Of a stretch of 64,000 nt of DNA, positions 26,352 through 35,384 are shown in pieces; within the stretch, counting starts at the first letter, position 1, and every line of letters starts with the position of its first letter. The DNA lies in NCBI RefSeq assembly GCF_029893805.1, contig NZ_JARXYP010000002.1, positions 7,440,001-7,504,000 on the forward strand. The letters are read 5' to 3'. The notes below the pieces were generated by a model, which was not told the DNA's origin, ran no database searches, and saw only the letters and a list, made by a program, of their open reading frames with translations. Origin of the DNA: Streptomyces sp. SAI-135 (GTDB taxonomy: Bacteria; Actinomycetota; Actinomycetes; Streptomycetales; Streptomycetaceae). Position numbers and translations under genes: made by a program.

Positions 26352-27542
26352 GTGAGACGCATGACGGCACGACCCGCGAACGCGCATCAGGCCAAGCTGC
26401 TCAAACTGCTGCGCGACGGAGGGCCCAACTCCCGTGCGCAGCTGGGCGATCAGGTCGACCTGTCACGGTCCAAGCTGGCCGTGGAGGTGGACCGGCTGCT
26501 GGAGACGGGCCTGATCGTGGCCGACGGACTCGCCGCCTCCAGGGGCGGCCGCCGCTCCCACAACATCCGGCTCGCCCCCAACCTGCGGTTCCTCGGCGTG
26601 GACATCGGCGCGACCTCGGTCGACGTCGCCGTCACCAACGCCGAACTGGAGATCCTCGGACACCTCAACCAGCCCATGGACGTCCGCGAGGGCCCGGTCG
26701 CGGTCTTCGAGCAGGTCCTGTCCATGGCCGCGAAGCTGAGGGCCTCGGGACTCGCGGAGGGCTTCGACGGCGCCGGCATCGGCGTCCCGGGACCGGTCCG
26801 CTTCCCCGAGGGCGTACCGGTGGCTCCACCGATCATGCCGGGCTGGGACGGCTTCCCCGTGCGGGAGGCGCTCAGCCAGGAACTCGGCTGCCCGGTCATG
26901 GTCGACAACGACGTGAACCTGATGGCGATGGGGGAGATGCACGCGGGCGTGGCCCGCTCCGTGGGCGACTTCCTCTGCGTCAAGATCGGCACCGGCATCG
27001 GCTGCGGCATCGTCGCCGGCGGTGAGGTCCACCGCGGGGTGACGGGCAGCGCGGGCGACATCGGGCACATCCAGGCCGTGCCCGACGGCCGCCCGTGCGC
27101 CTGCGGCAACCGTGGCTGCCTGGAAGCCCACTTCAGCGGCGCGGCCCTCGCCCGGGACGCCGTGGAGGCCGTCGAGCAGGGACGCTCGGAGGAACTCGCC
27201 CTGCGCTTCGAGGCGAACGGCGGGCTGACGGCCGTCGACGTCGCCGCCGCCGCGGCCGCCGGTGACGCCACCGCCCTCGACCTGATCCGTGAGGGCGGCA
27301 ACCGGACCGGCCAGGTCATCGCCGGACTGGTCTCCTTCTTCAACCCGGGCCTGGTGGTGATCGGCGGCGGTGTGACCGGCCTCGGCCACACCCTGCTCGC
27401 CGCGATCCGCACCCAGGTCTACCGCCAGTCACTGCCGCTGGCGACCGGCAACCTGCCCATCGTGCTGGGCGAGTTGGGCCCCACCGCCGGAGTCATCGGC
27501 GCGGCCCGGCTCATCAGCGACCACCTGTTCTCACCCGCGTAG
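26352..27542 (+). CDS. ROK-family transcriptional regulator
   Basis: ROK repressor of 396 residues. An N-terminal winged helix (HQAKLLKLLRDGGPNSRAQL, VDLSRSKLAVEVDRLLETGL) precedes a sugar-kinase-like ROK domain with LGVDIGATSVDVAV and GIGVPGPVRFPEG. The zinc motif CACGNRGCLEAHFSG with the preceding GHIQ histidine is complete. VKIGTGIGCGIVAGGEVHRG contains the sugar/ATP-binding loop. The GTG at 26352, 5 bases after GGGAGGGG, is preferred over the ATG at 26361. It lies 85 bases before an ABC sugar importer operon and most likely represses it until a sugar binds. Confidence 0.9.
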   Translation: MRRMTARPANAHQAKLLKLLRDGGPNSRAQLGDQVDLSRSKLAVEVDRLLETGLIVADGLAASRGGRRSHNIRLAPNLRFLGVDIGATSVDVAVTNAELEILGHLNQPMDVREGPVAVFEQVLSMAAKLRASGLAEGFDGAGIGVPGPVRFPEGVPVAPPIMPGWDGFPVREALSQELGCPVMVDNDVNLMAMGEMHAGVARSVGDFLCVKIGTGIGCGIVAGGEVHRGVTGSAGDIGHIQAVPDGRPCACGNRGCLEAHFSGAALARDAVEAVEQGRSEELALRFEANGGLTAVDVAAAAAAGDATALDLIREGGNRTGQVIAGLVSFFNPGLVVIGGGVTGLGHTLLAAIRTQVYRQSLPLATGNLPIVLGELGPTAGVIGAARLISDHLFSPA

Positions 27543-27627
27543 GCACCCGCCTCTGTCACGGCCCACCCGCACAGCGCCCTGCTTCGCCCTGCCCTGAAAC
27601 CGGCCGCACGCCCGCCAAGGGGATCTC

Positions 27628-29151
27628 ATGGCACCAGAACCACCGCTGCTCAGCATGTCCGGCATCACCAAGTCGTTCCCCGGCGTCCGGGCCCTCGACG
27701 GCGTCGACCTCGACGTCCAGGCCGGTGAGGTGCACTGCCTGCTCGGCCAGAACGGCGCCGGGAAGTCCACCCTCATCAAGGTGCTGGCCGGCGCCCACCA
27801 GCCCGACACCGGCCGCCTGCGCTGGCGCGGCGAGGAGGTCTCCCTGCGCTCGCCGATCGCCGCCATGCGCCTCGGCATCGCCACCATCTACCAGGAACTC
27901 GACCTGGTGGAGCACCTGTCCGTGGCCGAGAACGTCCACCTCGGCCATGAACCCACCACGGCCGGGTTCGTCGTACGCGGCAAGGCGGCCCGGCAGTCGA
28001 CCGCCGCCCTGCTGCGACGACTCGGGCACCCGGAGATCGATCCGGCGCGCCTGGTGGGGGAGTTGTCGGCGGCGCAGCAGCAGATCGTGTCCATGGCGCG
28101 GGCCCTCTCCCACGACGTGCGCCTCATCGTGATGGACGAGCCGTCCGCCGCCCTCGACCCGGACGAGGTCGACAACCTCTTCCGGATCGTCGCCGGCCTC
28201 ACCGCCGAGGGCGTCGCCGTCGTCTACATCTCCCACCGACTGGAGGAGATCCGGAGGATCGGCGACCGGGTCACCGTCCTCAAGGACGGCCGGGCCGTCG
28301 CGGTCGGGCTGCCCGCCAAGTCGACGCCGACACGCGAGATCGTGGCGCTGATGACGGGCCGCAACGTCGAGTACGTCTTCCCGCAGCGGCCGCCCACCGA
28401 CGCGAAGGGCGAGGGCAAGCCACTGCTGGAGGTCCAAGGACTCACCCGCCAGGGCGAGTTCGAGCCCCTGGACCTGGTGGTGCACCCCGGGGAGATCGTC
28501 GGCCTCGCCGGGCTCGTCGGTTCGGGACGCTCCGAGATCCTGGAGACGATCTACGGAGCCCGCAAGCCCACCGCCGGTCACGTCACCGTCGACGGAAGGG
28601 CTCTCAAGCCCGGCAGCGTCCGCGCCGCCGTCCGCGCCGGCATCGGGCTCGCCCCCGAGGAACGCAAGGCACAGGCCCTGCTGATGCTGGAGTCGGTCAC
28701 CCGCAATGTGTCCGTCTCCTCCATGTCCCGCTTCTCCCGGGCCGGCTGGCTGGACCGGCGCGCCGAACTCGGTGCCGCCCGGGCGGCGACCCGTGAGCTG
28801 TCGCTGCGGCCCGACAACCCCGCCGTGCCGATCCGCACCCTGTCCGGCGGGAACCAGCAAAAAGCCGTCCTGGCCCGCTGGCTGCTGCGCGGCTGCCGCG
28901 TCCTGCTGCTCGACGAGCCCACCCGGGGCGTCGACGTCGGCGCCCGCGCCGAGCTGTACGCGGTCGTCCGGCGCCTCGCCGACGAGGGACTGGCCGTACT
29001 GCTGGTCTCCAGCGAGGTCCCCGAGGTGCTTGGCCTCGCCGACCGTGTCCTGGTGCTCCGCGAGGGCCGTGTCGTGCACCGGGCGCCCGCCCGCGAGCTC
29101 GACGAACACCGTGTACTCGACCTCGTCATGGAAGGAAGCCCGGTGTCATGA
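27628..29151 (+). CDS. Sugar ABC transporter ATP-binding protein (RbsA/MglA type)
   Basis: Tandem ATPase of a ribose-type sugar importer, 507 residues. The first domain has Walker A GQNGAGKSTLIK (about residues 39-50), signature LSAAQQQIVSMARAL and Walker B LIVMDEPSAAL. The second has the degenerate P-loop GLVGSGRSEILET normal for this subfamily, signature LSGGNQQKAVLARWLL and VLLLDEPTRGVDVGA. AAGGGGATCTC precedes the ATG. The stop overlaps the permease start by 4 bases (ATGA), indicating translational coupling. Substrate probably a monosaccharide, polyol or small glycoside. Confidence 0.95.
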   Translation: MAPEPPLLSMSGITKSFPGVRALDGVDLDVQAGEVHCLLGQNGAGKSTLIKVLAGAHQPDTGRLRWRGEEVSLRSPIAAMRLGIATIYQELDLVEHLSVAENVHLGHEPTTAGFVVRGKAARQSTAALLRRLGHPEIDPARLVGELSAAQQQIVSMARALSHDVRLIVMDEPSAALDPDEVDNLFRIVAGLTAEGVAVVYISHRLEEIRRIGDRVTVLKDGRAVAVGLPAKSTPTREIVALMTGRNVEYVFPQRPPTDAKGEGKPLLEVQGLTRQGEFEPLDLVVHPGEIVGLAGLVGSGRSEILETIYGARKPTAGHVTVDGRALKPGSVRAAVRAGIGLAPEERKAQALLMLESVTRNVSVSSMSRFSRAGWLDRRAELGAARAATRELSLRPDNPAVPIRTLSGGNQQKAVLARWLLRGCRVLLLDEPTRGVDVGARAELYAVVRRLADEGLAVLLVSSEVPEVLGLADRVLVLREGRVVHRAPARELDEHRVLDLVMEGSPVS

Positions 29152-30167
29152 CGCAGCCTGTGTCCCCGCCCCGGGGAAGCGCCGACAAAGTGCCTTCGGT
29201 GAGCGAATCGCCTGCCTGGCGCGGGGTGTTCGCCCGCGCCGACGTCCGCACCCTCTCCCTCCTCGGCGTGCTCGCCGTCCTGATCCTCATCGGCGGCATC
29301 ACCAAGCCCGACGAGTTCCTCGACACCCGCAACCTCCAACTCGTCCTCACCCAGGCCTCGGTGATCGGTGTCGTCACCGTCGGCATGACCTTCGTCATCA
29401 CCTCGGGAGGCATCGACCTCTCCGTCGGCGCGATCGTCGCCCTCGCCTCAGTGTGGGCCACCACCGTCGCCACCCAGGAGTACGGCTTCGCGGGCATCCT
29501 CTTCACCGCGGTGCTCGTCGGAGTCGGCTGCGGCCTGGTCAACGGGCTGCTCATCGCGTACGGCGCCATGGTCCCGTTCATCGCCACCCTCGCCATGCTC
29601 GCCTCGGCCCGCGGACTCGCCCTCCAGATCACCGACGGCCGGACGCAGATCGTCACCGTGTCCTCCGTCCTGGACCTGGGGGAGCGCGACGCCTACGTCC
29701 TCGGGATACCGCCGCTCGTCATGGTCTTCGCAGTCGTGACGATCATCGGCTGGCTGGTGCTGAACCGCACCACCTTCGGCCGGCGCACCGTCGCGGTCGG
29801 CGGCAACGCGGAGGCGGCACGCCTGGCCGGCATCGACGTCCGCCGCCAGCGCCTCTACCTCTACCTGCTGTCCGGACTGTGCTGCGGCATCGCCGCCTTC
29901 CTGCTGATCATCCTGTCCGGCTCCGGCCAGAACACCAACGGCAACCTCTACGAGCTCGACGCCATCGCCGCCGCCATCATCGGCGGAACCCTGCTCAGCG
30001 GGGGGCGCGGCACCATCACCGGCTCCGTGCTCGGAGTCCTCATCTTCACCACGATCACCAACATCTTCGCCCTGAACAACCTGCAGAGCGACGTCCAGCA
30101 GATCGCCAAGGGCGCGATCATCGTCGCCGCCGTGCTGGTCCAGCGCCGTACCGCAAGCACGACCTGA
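29148..30167 (+). CDS. Sugar ABC transporter permease (RbsC type)
   Basis: Membrane component of 339 residues with about ten hydrophobic segments. Signature regions are GVVTVGMTFVITSGGIDLSV, LASARGLALQITDG, VGGNAEAARLAGIDVRR and the C-terminal AIAAAIIGGTLLSGGRGTI, all standard for ribose/xylose-type permeases. It would form a homodimer with the tandem ATPase encoded just upstream. The substrate-binding lipoprotein gene follows after 17 bases. Confidence 0.95.
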   Translation: MTQPVSPPRGSADKVPSVSESPAWRGVFARADVRTLSLLGVLAVLILIGGITKPDEFLDTRNLQLVLTQASVIGVVTVGMTFVITSGGIDLSVGAIVALASVWATTVATQEYGFAGILFTAVLVGVGCGLVNGLLIAYGAMVPFIATLAMLASARGLALQITDGRTQIVTVSSVLDLGERDAYVLGIPPLVMVFAVVTIIGWLVLNRTTFGRRTVAVGGNAEAARLAGIDVRRQRLYLYLLSGLCCGIAAFLLIILSGSGQNTNGNLYELDAIAAAIIGGTLLSGGRGTITGSVLGVLIFTTITNIFALNNLQSDVQQIAKGAIIVAAVLVQRRTASTT

Positions 30168-30184
30168 GGAAAGGGTTCACGGAT

Positions 30185-31225
30185 ATGCCTGAGCTTACGA
30201 GCCGCAGAGGACTGCTCTTCGGAACCGCAGCCGTCGGGGCAGGTGCCCTCCTCGCAGGTTGCACCAGCAATGACTCCAAGGACGAGTCGCCGGCCGCGAA
30301 CGACCAGCCGGCCGCCGACGACAAGCCGGGTAAGGAAGTCACGATCGGCTTCGCCGGGCCGCAGGCCGACCACGGCTGGCTCAACGCGATCAACGACAAC
30401 GCCAAGAACCGGGCGAAGAAGTACTCGGACGTCACTCTGGAGATCACCGAGGGTTCCAACGACACCGCCCAGCAGATCGGGCAGATCGAGACCCTGATCA
30501 ACAAGAAGGTCGACGTGCTGGTGATCCTGCCGGCCGACGGCAAGGCGCTCACCCAGGTCGGGCTGAAGGCGATGCGTGCCGGGATCCCGGTGGTGAACCT
30601 GGACCGGATCTTCAACACCCCGCAGGCGTACCGCTGCTGGATCGGCGGCGACAACTACGGCATGGGCCTCAACGCCGGCCACTACATCGGCGAGAAGCTC
30701 AAGGGCAAGTCGAACGCCAAGGTCATCGAACTGGCCGGACTCGACAACCTGGAACTCACCAAGCAGCGCACCAAGGGCTTCGACGACGCCCTGAAGAACT
30801 ACCCCAACATCAGGAAAGTGGCCCGCCAGGCCGCCGAGTTCACCGTGGAGTCCGGGCAGGCCAAGATGGCGCAGCTCCTCCAGGCCCAGTCGAGCTTCGA
30901 CGCGCTGTGGAACCACGACGACGACCAGGGCGTGGGTGCGCTGCGCGCCATCGACCAGGCCGGCCGCGACGACTTCCTGATGGTCGGAGGCGCCGGCGCC
31001 CTGTCCGCCTTCCAGGCCATCAAGCAGGACAACGGCGTCCTGAAGGCGACCGTCCTCTACCCGCCGACGATGGCCGCCTCGGCGATCGACCTCGCCCGCG
31101 CCCTCGGCCAGTCCAAGGGGATCGGCGGCCTCTCCGAGTTCGAGATCCCGGCCTCGCTCACCCTCTACTCGGCCGTCGTCGACAAGACCAACGTCGACCA
31201 GTACATGTCCACCGGCTTCAAGTGA
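30185..31225 (+). CDS. Sugar-binding lipoprotein of ABC importer
   Basis: Periplasmic-binding-protein-like (type 1) receptor of 346 residues, membrane-anchored. The signal contains a twin Arg (TSRRGLLFGTAAVGAG) and lipobox LLAGC, so Tat export with lipid attachment is likely. Ribose-binding-type motifs are EVTIGFAGPQADHGWLNAIN, QIGQIETLINKKVDVLVILP and GIPVVNLDRIF. A low-complexity Ser/Asp/Ala linker follows the Cys. The ATG at 30185 has AGGAAAGGG upstream. Ligand unknown, but the next genes (sugar oxidoreductase and isomerase) suggest a glycoside, inositol-like or keto-sugar. Confidence 0.93.
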   Translation: MPELTSRRGLLFGTAAVGAGALLAGCTSNDSKDESPAANDQPAADDKPGKEVTIGFAGPQADHGWLNAINDNAKNRAKKYSDVTLEITEGSNDTAQQIGQIETLINKKVDVLVILPADGKALTQVGLKAMRAGIPVVNLDRIFNTPQAYRCWIGGDNYGMGLNAGHYIGEKLKGKSNAKVIELAGLDNLELTKQRTKGFDDALKNYPNIRKVARQAAEFTVESGQAKMAQLLQAQSSFDALWNHDDDQGVGALRAIDQAGRDDFLMVGGAGALSAFQAIKQDNGVLKATVLYPPTMAASAIDLARALGQSKGIGGLSEFEIPASLTLYSAVVDKTNVDQYMSTGFK

Positions 31226-31380
31226 GGCGTACCGATCCGGCACCTGCTCCACGGGCCGGGCAGGCCGGTGGCAGCACGCCCCGGCCGGACCGATCCGCGG
31301 GGCAGGTCCCAGCAGCCCGGTTCGTCGACGGACCGGGCTGCACCCCCCACCGCGCCACGACGACGAGGAGGACATCGCGC

Positions 31381-32583
31381 ATGGCACAGCCGCAGCAGTC
31401 AGAAGGGGCCGAGGTGCCGCCGCTCCGGGTCGGCATGGTCGGCTACGCCTTCATGGGCGCCGCCCACTCCCAGGGCTGGCGGACCGCCGGACGCGTCTTC
31501 GACCTGCCCCGCCGCCCCGTGCTCTCGGTGATCTGCGGACGGGACACGGACGCCGTGCGCCGGGCCGCGGACCGGCACGGCTGGGCGGCCGCCGAGACCG
31601 ACTGGCGGGCCCTGATCGAGCGGGACGACGTCGACCTCGTCGACATCTGCACCCCCGGCGACAGCCATGCCGAGATCGCCGTCGCCGCCCTCGCCGCGGG
31701 CAAGCACGTGCTGTGCGAGAAACCCCTCGCCAACACCGTCGACGAGGCCCGGGCGATGACCCGGGCCGCCGAAGAAGCGTACGAGCGCGGCCAGTTGACG
31801 ATGGTCGGCTTCAACTACCGCAGAGTGCCCGCCACCGCCCTGGCCCGCCGGATGGTGGCCGAGGGCCGGCTCGGCAGGCTGCGGCACGTCCGGGTGGTCT
31901 ACCTGCAGGACTGGCTCGTGGACCCGCAGGCCCCGCTGACCTGGCGGCTGCGCAGGGAAAAGGCGGGCTCGGGCTCGCTCGGCGACCTCGGCTCGCACAT
32001 CGTCGACCTCGCCCAGTACCTGGCGGGAGAACCGCTGTCCGGAGTGTCCGCCCTGACGGAGACCTTCGTACGGGAACGGCCGCTGGCCGGGGGCGCGGTC
32101 AAGGGCCTGTCCGCCGTCTCCGGCAGCGGCACCGGTCAGGTCACCGTCGACGACGCGGCCCTGTTCACCGGACGCTTCACCTCCGGCGCCCTCGCCTCCT
32201 TCGAGGCCACCCGGTACGCGACCGGCCGCAAGAACGCCCTGCGCATCGAACTCAACGGGGACCGCGGCTCGTTGGCCTTCGACCTGGAACGCCTCAACGA
32301 ACTCGCCTACCACGACGCCACGGAACCCGGCACGCACGCAGGCTTCCGCCGCATCCTGGTCACCGAGCCCGACCACCCCTACCTGGACGCCTGGTGGCCG
32401 CCCGGCCACGGCCTGGGCTACGAGCACACCTTCGTCCACCAGGCCCGCGACCTCGTCCACGCCATCGCCGAGGGCCGCCGCCCCGAACCCTCCTTCGCCG
32501 ACGGGCTCCAGGTGCAGCGGGTGCTCGCGGCCGTGGAGGAGAGCGCCGAGAAGAACTCCGTCTACACCCCGATCGCCGTCTGA
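31381..32583 (+). CDS. Gfo/Idh/MocA-family oxidoreductase
   Basis: NAD(P)-dependent sugar/cyclitol dehydrogenase of 400 residues. Rossmann motif VGMVGYAFMGAAHSQGW is near residues 18-34, the family CEKPLANTVDEA follows at about 119, and GFNYRRVPA, GSLGDLGSHIVDLAQYLAG mark the catalytic alpha/beta domain, with the His of GSHIVD likely catalytic. Good ribosome site GACGAGGAGG. It lies 155 bases after the binding-protein gene and 14 bases before a TIM-barrel isomerase gene, forming a catabolic pair. Oxidation of a sugar hydroxyl (such as C3) is plausible but inferred. Confidence 0.92.
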   Translation: MAQPQQSEGAEVPPLRVGMVGYAFMGAAHSQGWRTAGRVFDLPRRPVLSVICGRDTDAVRRAADRHGWAAAETDWRALIERDDVDLVDICTPGDSHAEIAVAALAAGKHVLCEKPLANTVDEARAMTRAAEEAYERGQLTMVGFNYRRVPATALARRMVAEGRLGRLRHVRVVYLQDWLVDPQAPLTWRLRREKAGSGSLGDLGSHIVDLAQYLAGEPLSGVSALTETFVRERPLAGGAVKGLSAVSGSGTGQVTVDDAALFTGRFTSGALASFEATRYATGRKNALRIELNGDRGSLAFDLERLNELAYHDATEPGTHAGFRRILVTEPDHPYLDAWWPPGHGLGYEHTFVHQARDLVHAIAEGRRPEPSFADGLQVQRVLAAVEESAEKNSVYTPIAV

Positions 32584-32597
32584 GGAGGCCCGGAACC

Positions 32598-33602
32598 ATG
32601 CCGCGTCAGTTCACCCTGTTCACCGGTCAGTGGGCCGACCTGCCTCTCGAAGAGGTCTGCCGGCTGGCCCGCGAGTTCGGTTACGACGGTCTCGAACTCG
32701 CCTGCTGGGGCGATCACTTCGAGGTCGACAAGGCGCTCGCCGACCCCTCGTACCTGGACTCCCGGCACGCGCTGCTCGACAAGTACGGCCTCAGCTGCTG
32801 GGCGATCTCCAACCATCTGGTCGGCCAGGCCGTCTGCGACGCCATCATCGACGAGCGCCACCAGGCGATCCTGCCGCAGGTGATCTGGGGCGACGGTGAT
32901 CCGGAAGGGGTCCGGCGGCGGGCCGCGGAGCGGATGAAGGACACCGCGCGGGCGGCTGCCGCCTTCGGGGTGGAGACCGTGATCGGTTTCACCGGCTCGG
33001 CGATCTGGCATCTGGTGGCGATGTTCCCGCCCGCGCCCGAGTCGATGATCGAGCGGGGCTACGAGGACTTCGCCCGGCGCTGGAACCCGATCCTGGACGT
33101 CTTCGACGAGGTGGGTGTGCGGTTCGCGCACGAGGTCCATCCCAGTGAGATCGCCTACGACTACTGGACGACCCGGCGGGCTCTGGAGGCGGTCGGTCAC
33201 CGTCCGGCGTTCGGGCTGAACTTCGATCCCTCGCACTTCGTGTGGCAGGACCTGGACCCGGTGGGTTTCCTGTACGACTTCCGGGACCGGATCTACCACG
33301 TGGACTGCAAGGAGGCGCGCAGGCGTCTCGACGGCCGCAACGGCCGTCTGGGCTCCCATCTGCCCTGGGGTGATCCGCGCCGCGGCTGGGACTTCGTCTC
33401 GGCCGGTCACGGGGACGTGCCGTGGGAGGACGTGTTCCGGATGCTGCGCTCCATCGACTACCAGGGCCCGATCTCGGTCGAGTGGGAGGACGCCGGGATG
33501 GACCGTCTCCAGGGCGCGCCCGAGGCGCTCAAGAGCCTCAAGAAGTACGACTTCGAACCCCCGTCGGCCTCCTTCGACGCCGCGTTCGGAGGCAACGAGT
33601 AA
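32598..33602 (+). CDS. Sugar phosphate isomerase/epimerase family TIM-barrel protein
   Basis: Xylose-isomerase-like TIM barrel of 334 residues. Metal ligands expected for the family are visible: Glu in RFAHEVHPSEIAYDY, Asp and His in GLNFDPSHFVWQDL, His/Asp in IYHVDCKEARR, and Glu in ISVEWEDAGMDR. It lacks a signal peptide, so it is cytosolic. Related enzymes isomerise keto-sugars, dehydrate inosose or cleave 3-keto-glycosides. It is tightly coupled to the Gfo/Idh gene, and AGGAGG precedes its ATG. A hairpin terminator follows. Confidence 0.9.
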   Translation: MPRQFTLFTGQWADLPLEEVCRLAREFGYDGLELACWGDHFEVDKALADPSYLDSRHALLDKYGLSCWAISNHLVGQAVCDAIIDERHQAILPQVIWGDGDPEGVRRRAAERMKDTARAAAAFGVETVIGFTGSAIWHLVAMFPPAPESMIERGYEDFARRWNPILDVFDEVGVRFAHEVHPSEIAYDYWTTRRALEAVGHRPAFGLNFDPSHFVWQDLDPVGFLYDFRDRIYHVDCKEARRRLDGRNGRLGSHLPWGDPRRGWDFVSAGHGDVPWEDVFRMLRSIDYQGPISVEWEDAGMDRLQGAPEALKSLKKYDFEPPSASFDAAFGGNE

Positions 33603-33618
33603 GCCGCACCGCTCAGTT

Positions 33619-33640
33619 CCGGGATGACGGCGCATCCCGG
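33619..33640 (+). terminator. Hairpin terminator after the isomerase gene
   Basis: CCGGGATG, six bases, CATCCCGG is a perfect 8-bp stem 17 bases after the isomerase stop. Confidence 0.65.
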
Positions 33641-33820
33641 CGTACCCACACCCACCCGTACGTCCGGCCCCACTCCGGAGGCAACCGTGCACGGGAAAGA
33701 CCGCACCACCCCGACCGGCAGAATCGGGACCCACAGACCCCGCACCCCTCGGCACAGAGCGGTGGCCCTGCTCACCGGCCCCACGCCGGCCGCCACCACC
33801 CGGCTGAGAGGAGGGATCTC

Positions 33821-35170
33821 ATGAACACAACCAAACGATGGTCCACGGCAGTTGCCGGCGCGGCCCTGCTCGTCGGCTGCGTGTCCCAGCCCGCCGCGTC
33901 GCACAGCGCCGACACCACACGGGTGCTGGTCTTCTCCAAGACGGCCGGCTTCCGGCACGACTCGATCCCCGACGGCGTGACGGCCGTACGCGAACTGGGG
34001 CAGGGCGCCGGCTTCACGGTCGACGCCACGGAGGACGCGGCCGCCTTCACGCCACGCAACCTGCGCCGCTACGACGCCGTCGTCTTCCTCTCCACCACCG
34101 GTGACGTCCTCGACCCCGCACAGCAGCGGGCGTTCGAGGGCTACATCCGCGGCGGCGGCGGATACGTCGGCATCCACGCGGCCGCCGACACCGAGTACGA
34201 CTGGGCGTTCTACGGCGGCCTCGCCGGCGCCTACTTCCAGTCGCACCCGGCGATCCAGCCGGCCACGGTGACCGTCGAGGACCGGGCCCACCCCTCCACA
34301 TCGGATCTGCCCCCGGCGTGGAACCGCACCGACGAGTGGTACAACTACCGCTCCAACCCCCGCGAGCGGGTCCACGTCCTGGCCTCCCTCGACGAGTCGT
34401 CCTACACCGGCGGCACCATGAACGGCGACCACCCCATCGCCTGGTGCCAGGCCTACCAGGGCGGCCGGGCCTTCTACACCGGCTTCGGCCACACCAAGGA
34501 GTCCTACGCCGACCCAGCCTTCCGCGGCCACCTGCTGGGCGGCCTCCGGTACGCGACCGGCGACGCACAGGCCGACTGCCGGCCGGAGAACGGCTACCGC
34601 CCGCTCTTCGACGGCACGGCCGCCTCACTGACCGACTGGAAACAGGCGGGACCCGGCTCCTTCGCCCTGTCCGACGACGGCACACTCACCTCGTCCGGCG
34701 GCATGGGGATGCTCTGGTACGCCGGTTCCGGCCAGGGCTTCGGCTCGTACTCCCTGAAGCTCGACTGGAAGACGGCCGGCGCCTCCGGAGACGACAACTC
34801 CGGTGTCTTCGTGGGCTTCCCGCCCTCGGACGACCCCTGGTCCGCCGTGGACAACGGCTACGAGATCCAGATCGACGCCACCGACGTACCCGAGAAGACG
34901 ACCGGGTCCGTCTACGGCTTCCGCTCCGCCGACCTGGACAAACGCGACCGCGCGCTGAACCCGCCGGGGGAGTGGAACACGTACGAGATCCGCGTGGAGG
35001 GCGAACGCCTGCGCGTCTGGCTCAACGGCGTGAAGATCAACGACTTCACCAACACCGACCCGGCCCGGAGCCTGCGTGACGGGCATGTCGGCATCCAGAA
35101 CCACGGAGCCGACGACCGGGTGTCCTTCCGCGACATCCGGATCAGAGAACTGCCCGTCAAGGGCGGCTGA
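33821..35170 (+). CDS. Secreted ThuA-like domain plus DUF1080 (3-keto-disaccharide hydrolase-type) protein
   Basis: Exported two-domain protein of 449 residues. The N-terminus (AVAGAALLVGC) carries a likely lipobox, so it may be a lipoprotein. Residues about 33-255 are a ThuA-like class I glutaminase-amidotransferase fold (VLVFSKTAGFRHDSIPDGV, GGGGYVGIHAAADTEYDW, GRAFYTGFGHTKESY). Residues about 265-445 are a DUF1080 concanavalin-like domain (YRPLFDGTAASLTDWK, DNSGVFVGFP, GYEIQIDATD, WNTYEIRVEGERLRVWLNG). DUF1080 members include 3-keto-disaccharide hydrolases and ThuA proteins are linked to keto-sugar use, so a role in breaking keto-glycosides outside the cell is plausible. GAGAGGAGGG precedes the ATG. 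Confidence 0.88.
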   Translation: MNTTKRWSTAVAGAALLVGCVSQPAASHSADTTRVLVFSKTAGFRHDSIPDGVTAVRELGQGAGFTVDATEDAAAFTPRNLRRYDAVVFLSTTGDVLDPAQQRAFEGYIRGGGGYVGIHAAADTEYDWAFYGGLAGAYFQSHPAIQPATVTVEDRAHPSTSDLPPAWNRTDEWYNYRSNPRERVHVLASLDESSYTGGTMNGDHPIAWCQAYQGGRAFYTGFGHTKESYADPAFRGHLLGGLRYATGDAQADCRPENGYRPLFDGTAASLTDWKQAGPGSFALSDDGTLTSSGGMGMLWYAGSGQGFGSYSLKLDWKTAGASGDDNSGVFVGFPPSDDPWSAVDNGYEIQIDATDVPEKTTGSVYGFRSADLDKRDRALNPPGEWNTYEIRVEGERLRVWLNGVKINDFTNTDPARSLRDGHVGIQNHGADDRVSFRDIRIRELPVKGG

Positions 35171-35178
35171 GCGGCGAC

Positions 35179-35204
35179 GGGCGGGGGACGCCGGACCCCC
35201 GCCC
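35179..35204 (+). terminator. Hairpin terminator after the ThuA-DUF1080 gene
   Basis: GGGCGGGGG pairs with CCCCCGCCC around eight bases, soon followed by a short T run (GTCTTT). It separates this gene from the EBO-type operon. Confidence 0.7.
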
Positions 35205-35384
35205 GCCGTCTTTCCCCTCCTGAGCGGGGTTCGCGTACGACGCGCCCGGCGTTCCACGGTCGGCGGCCACCCATGCCCGAACCACCGTCGACCTGCACCG
35301 GCATCCCCACGCGGCCCCCCACCTCGCCGAACACTCCCTCCCCTCCCTCCGTCAGGCAGTGGCGCTCTCACAAGGAAGCACTCC

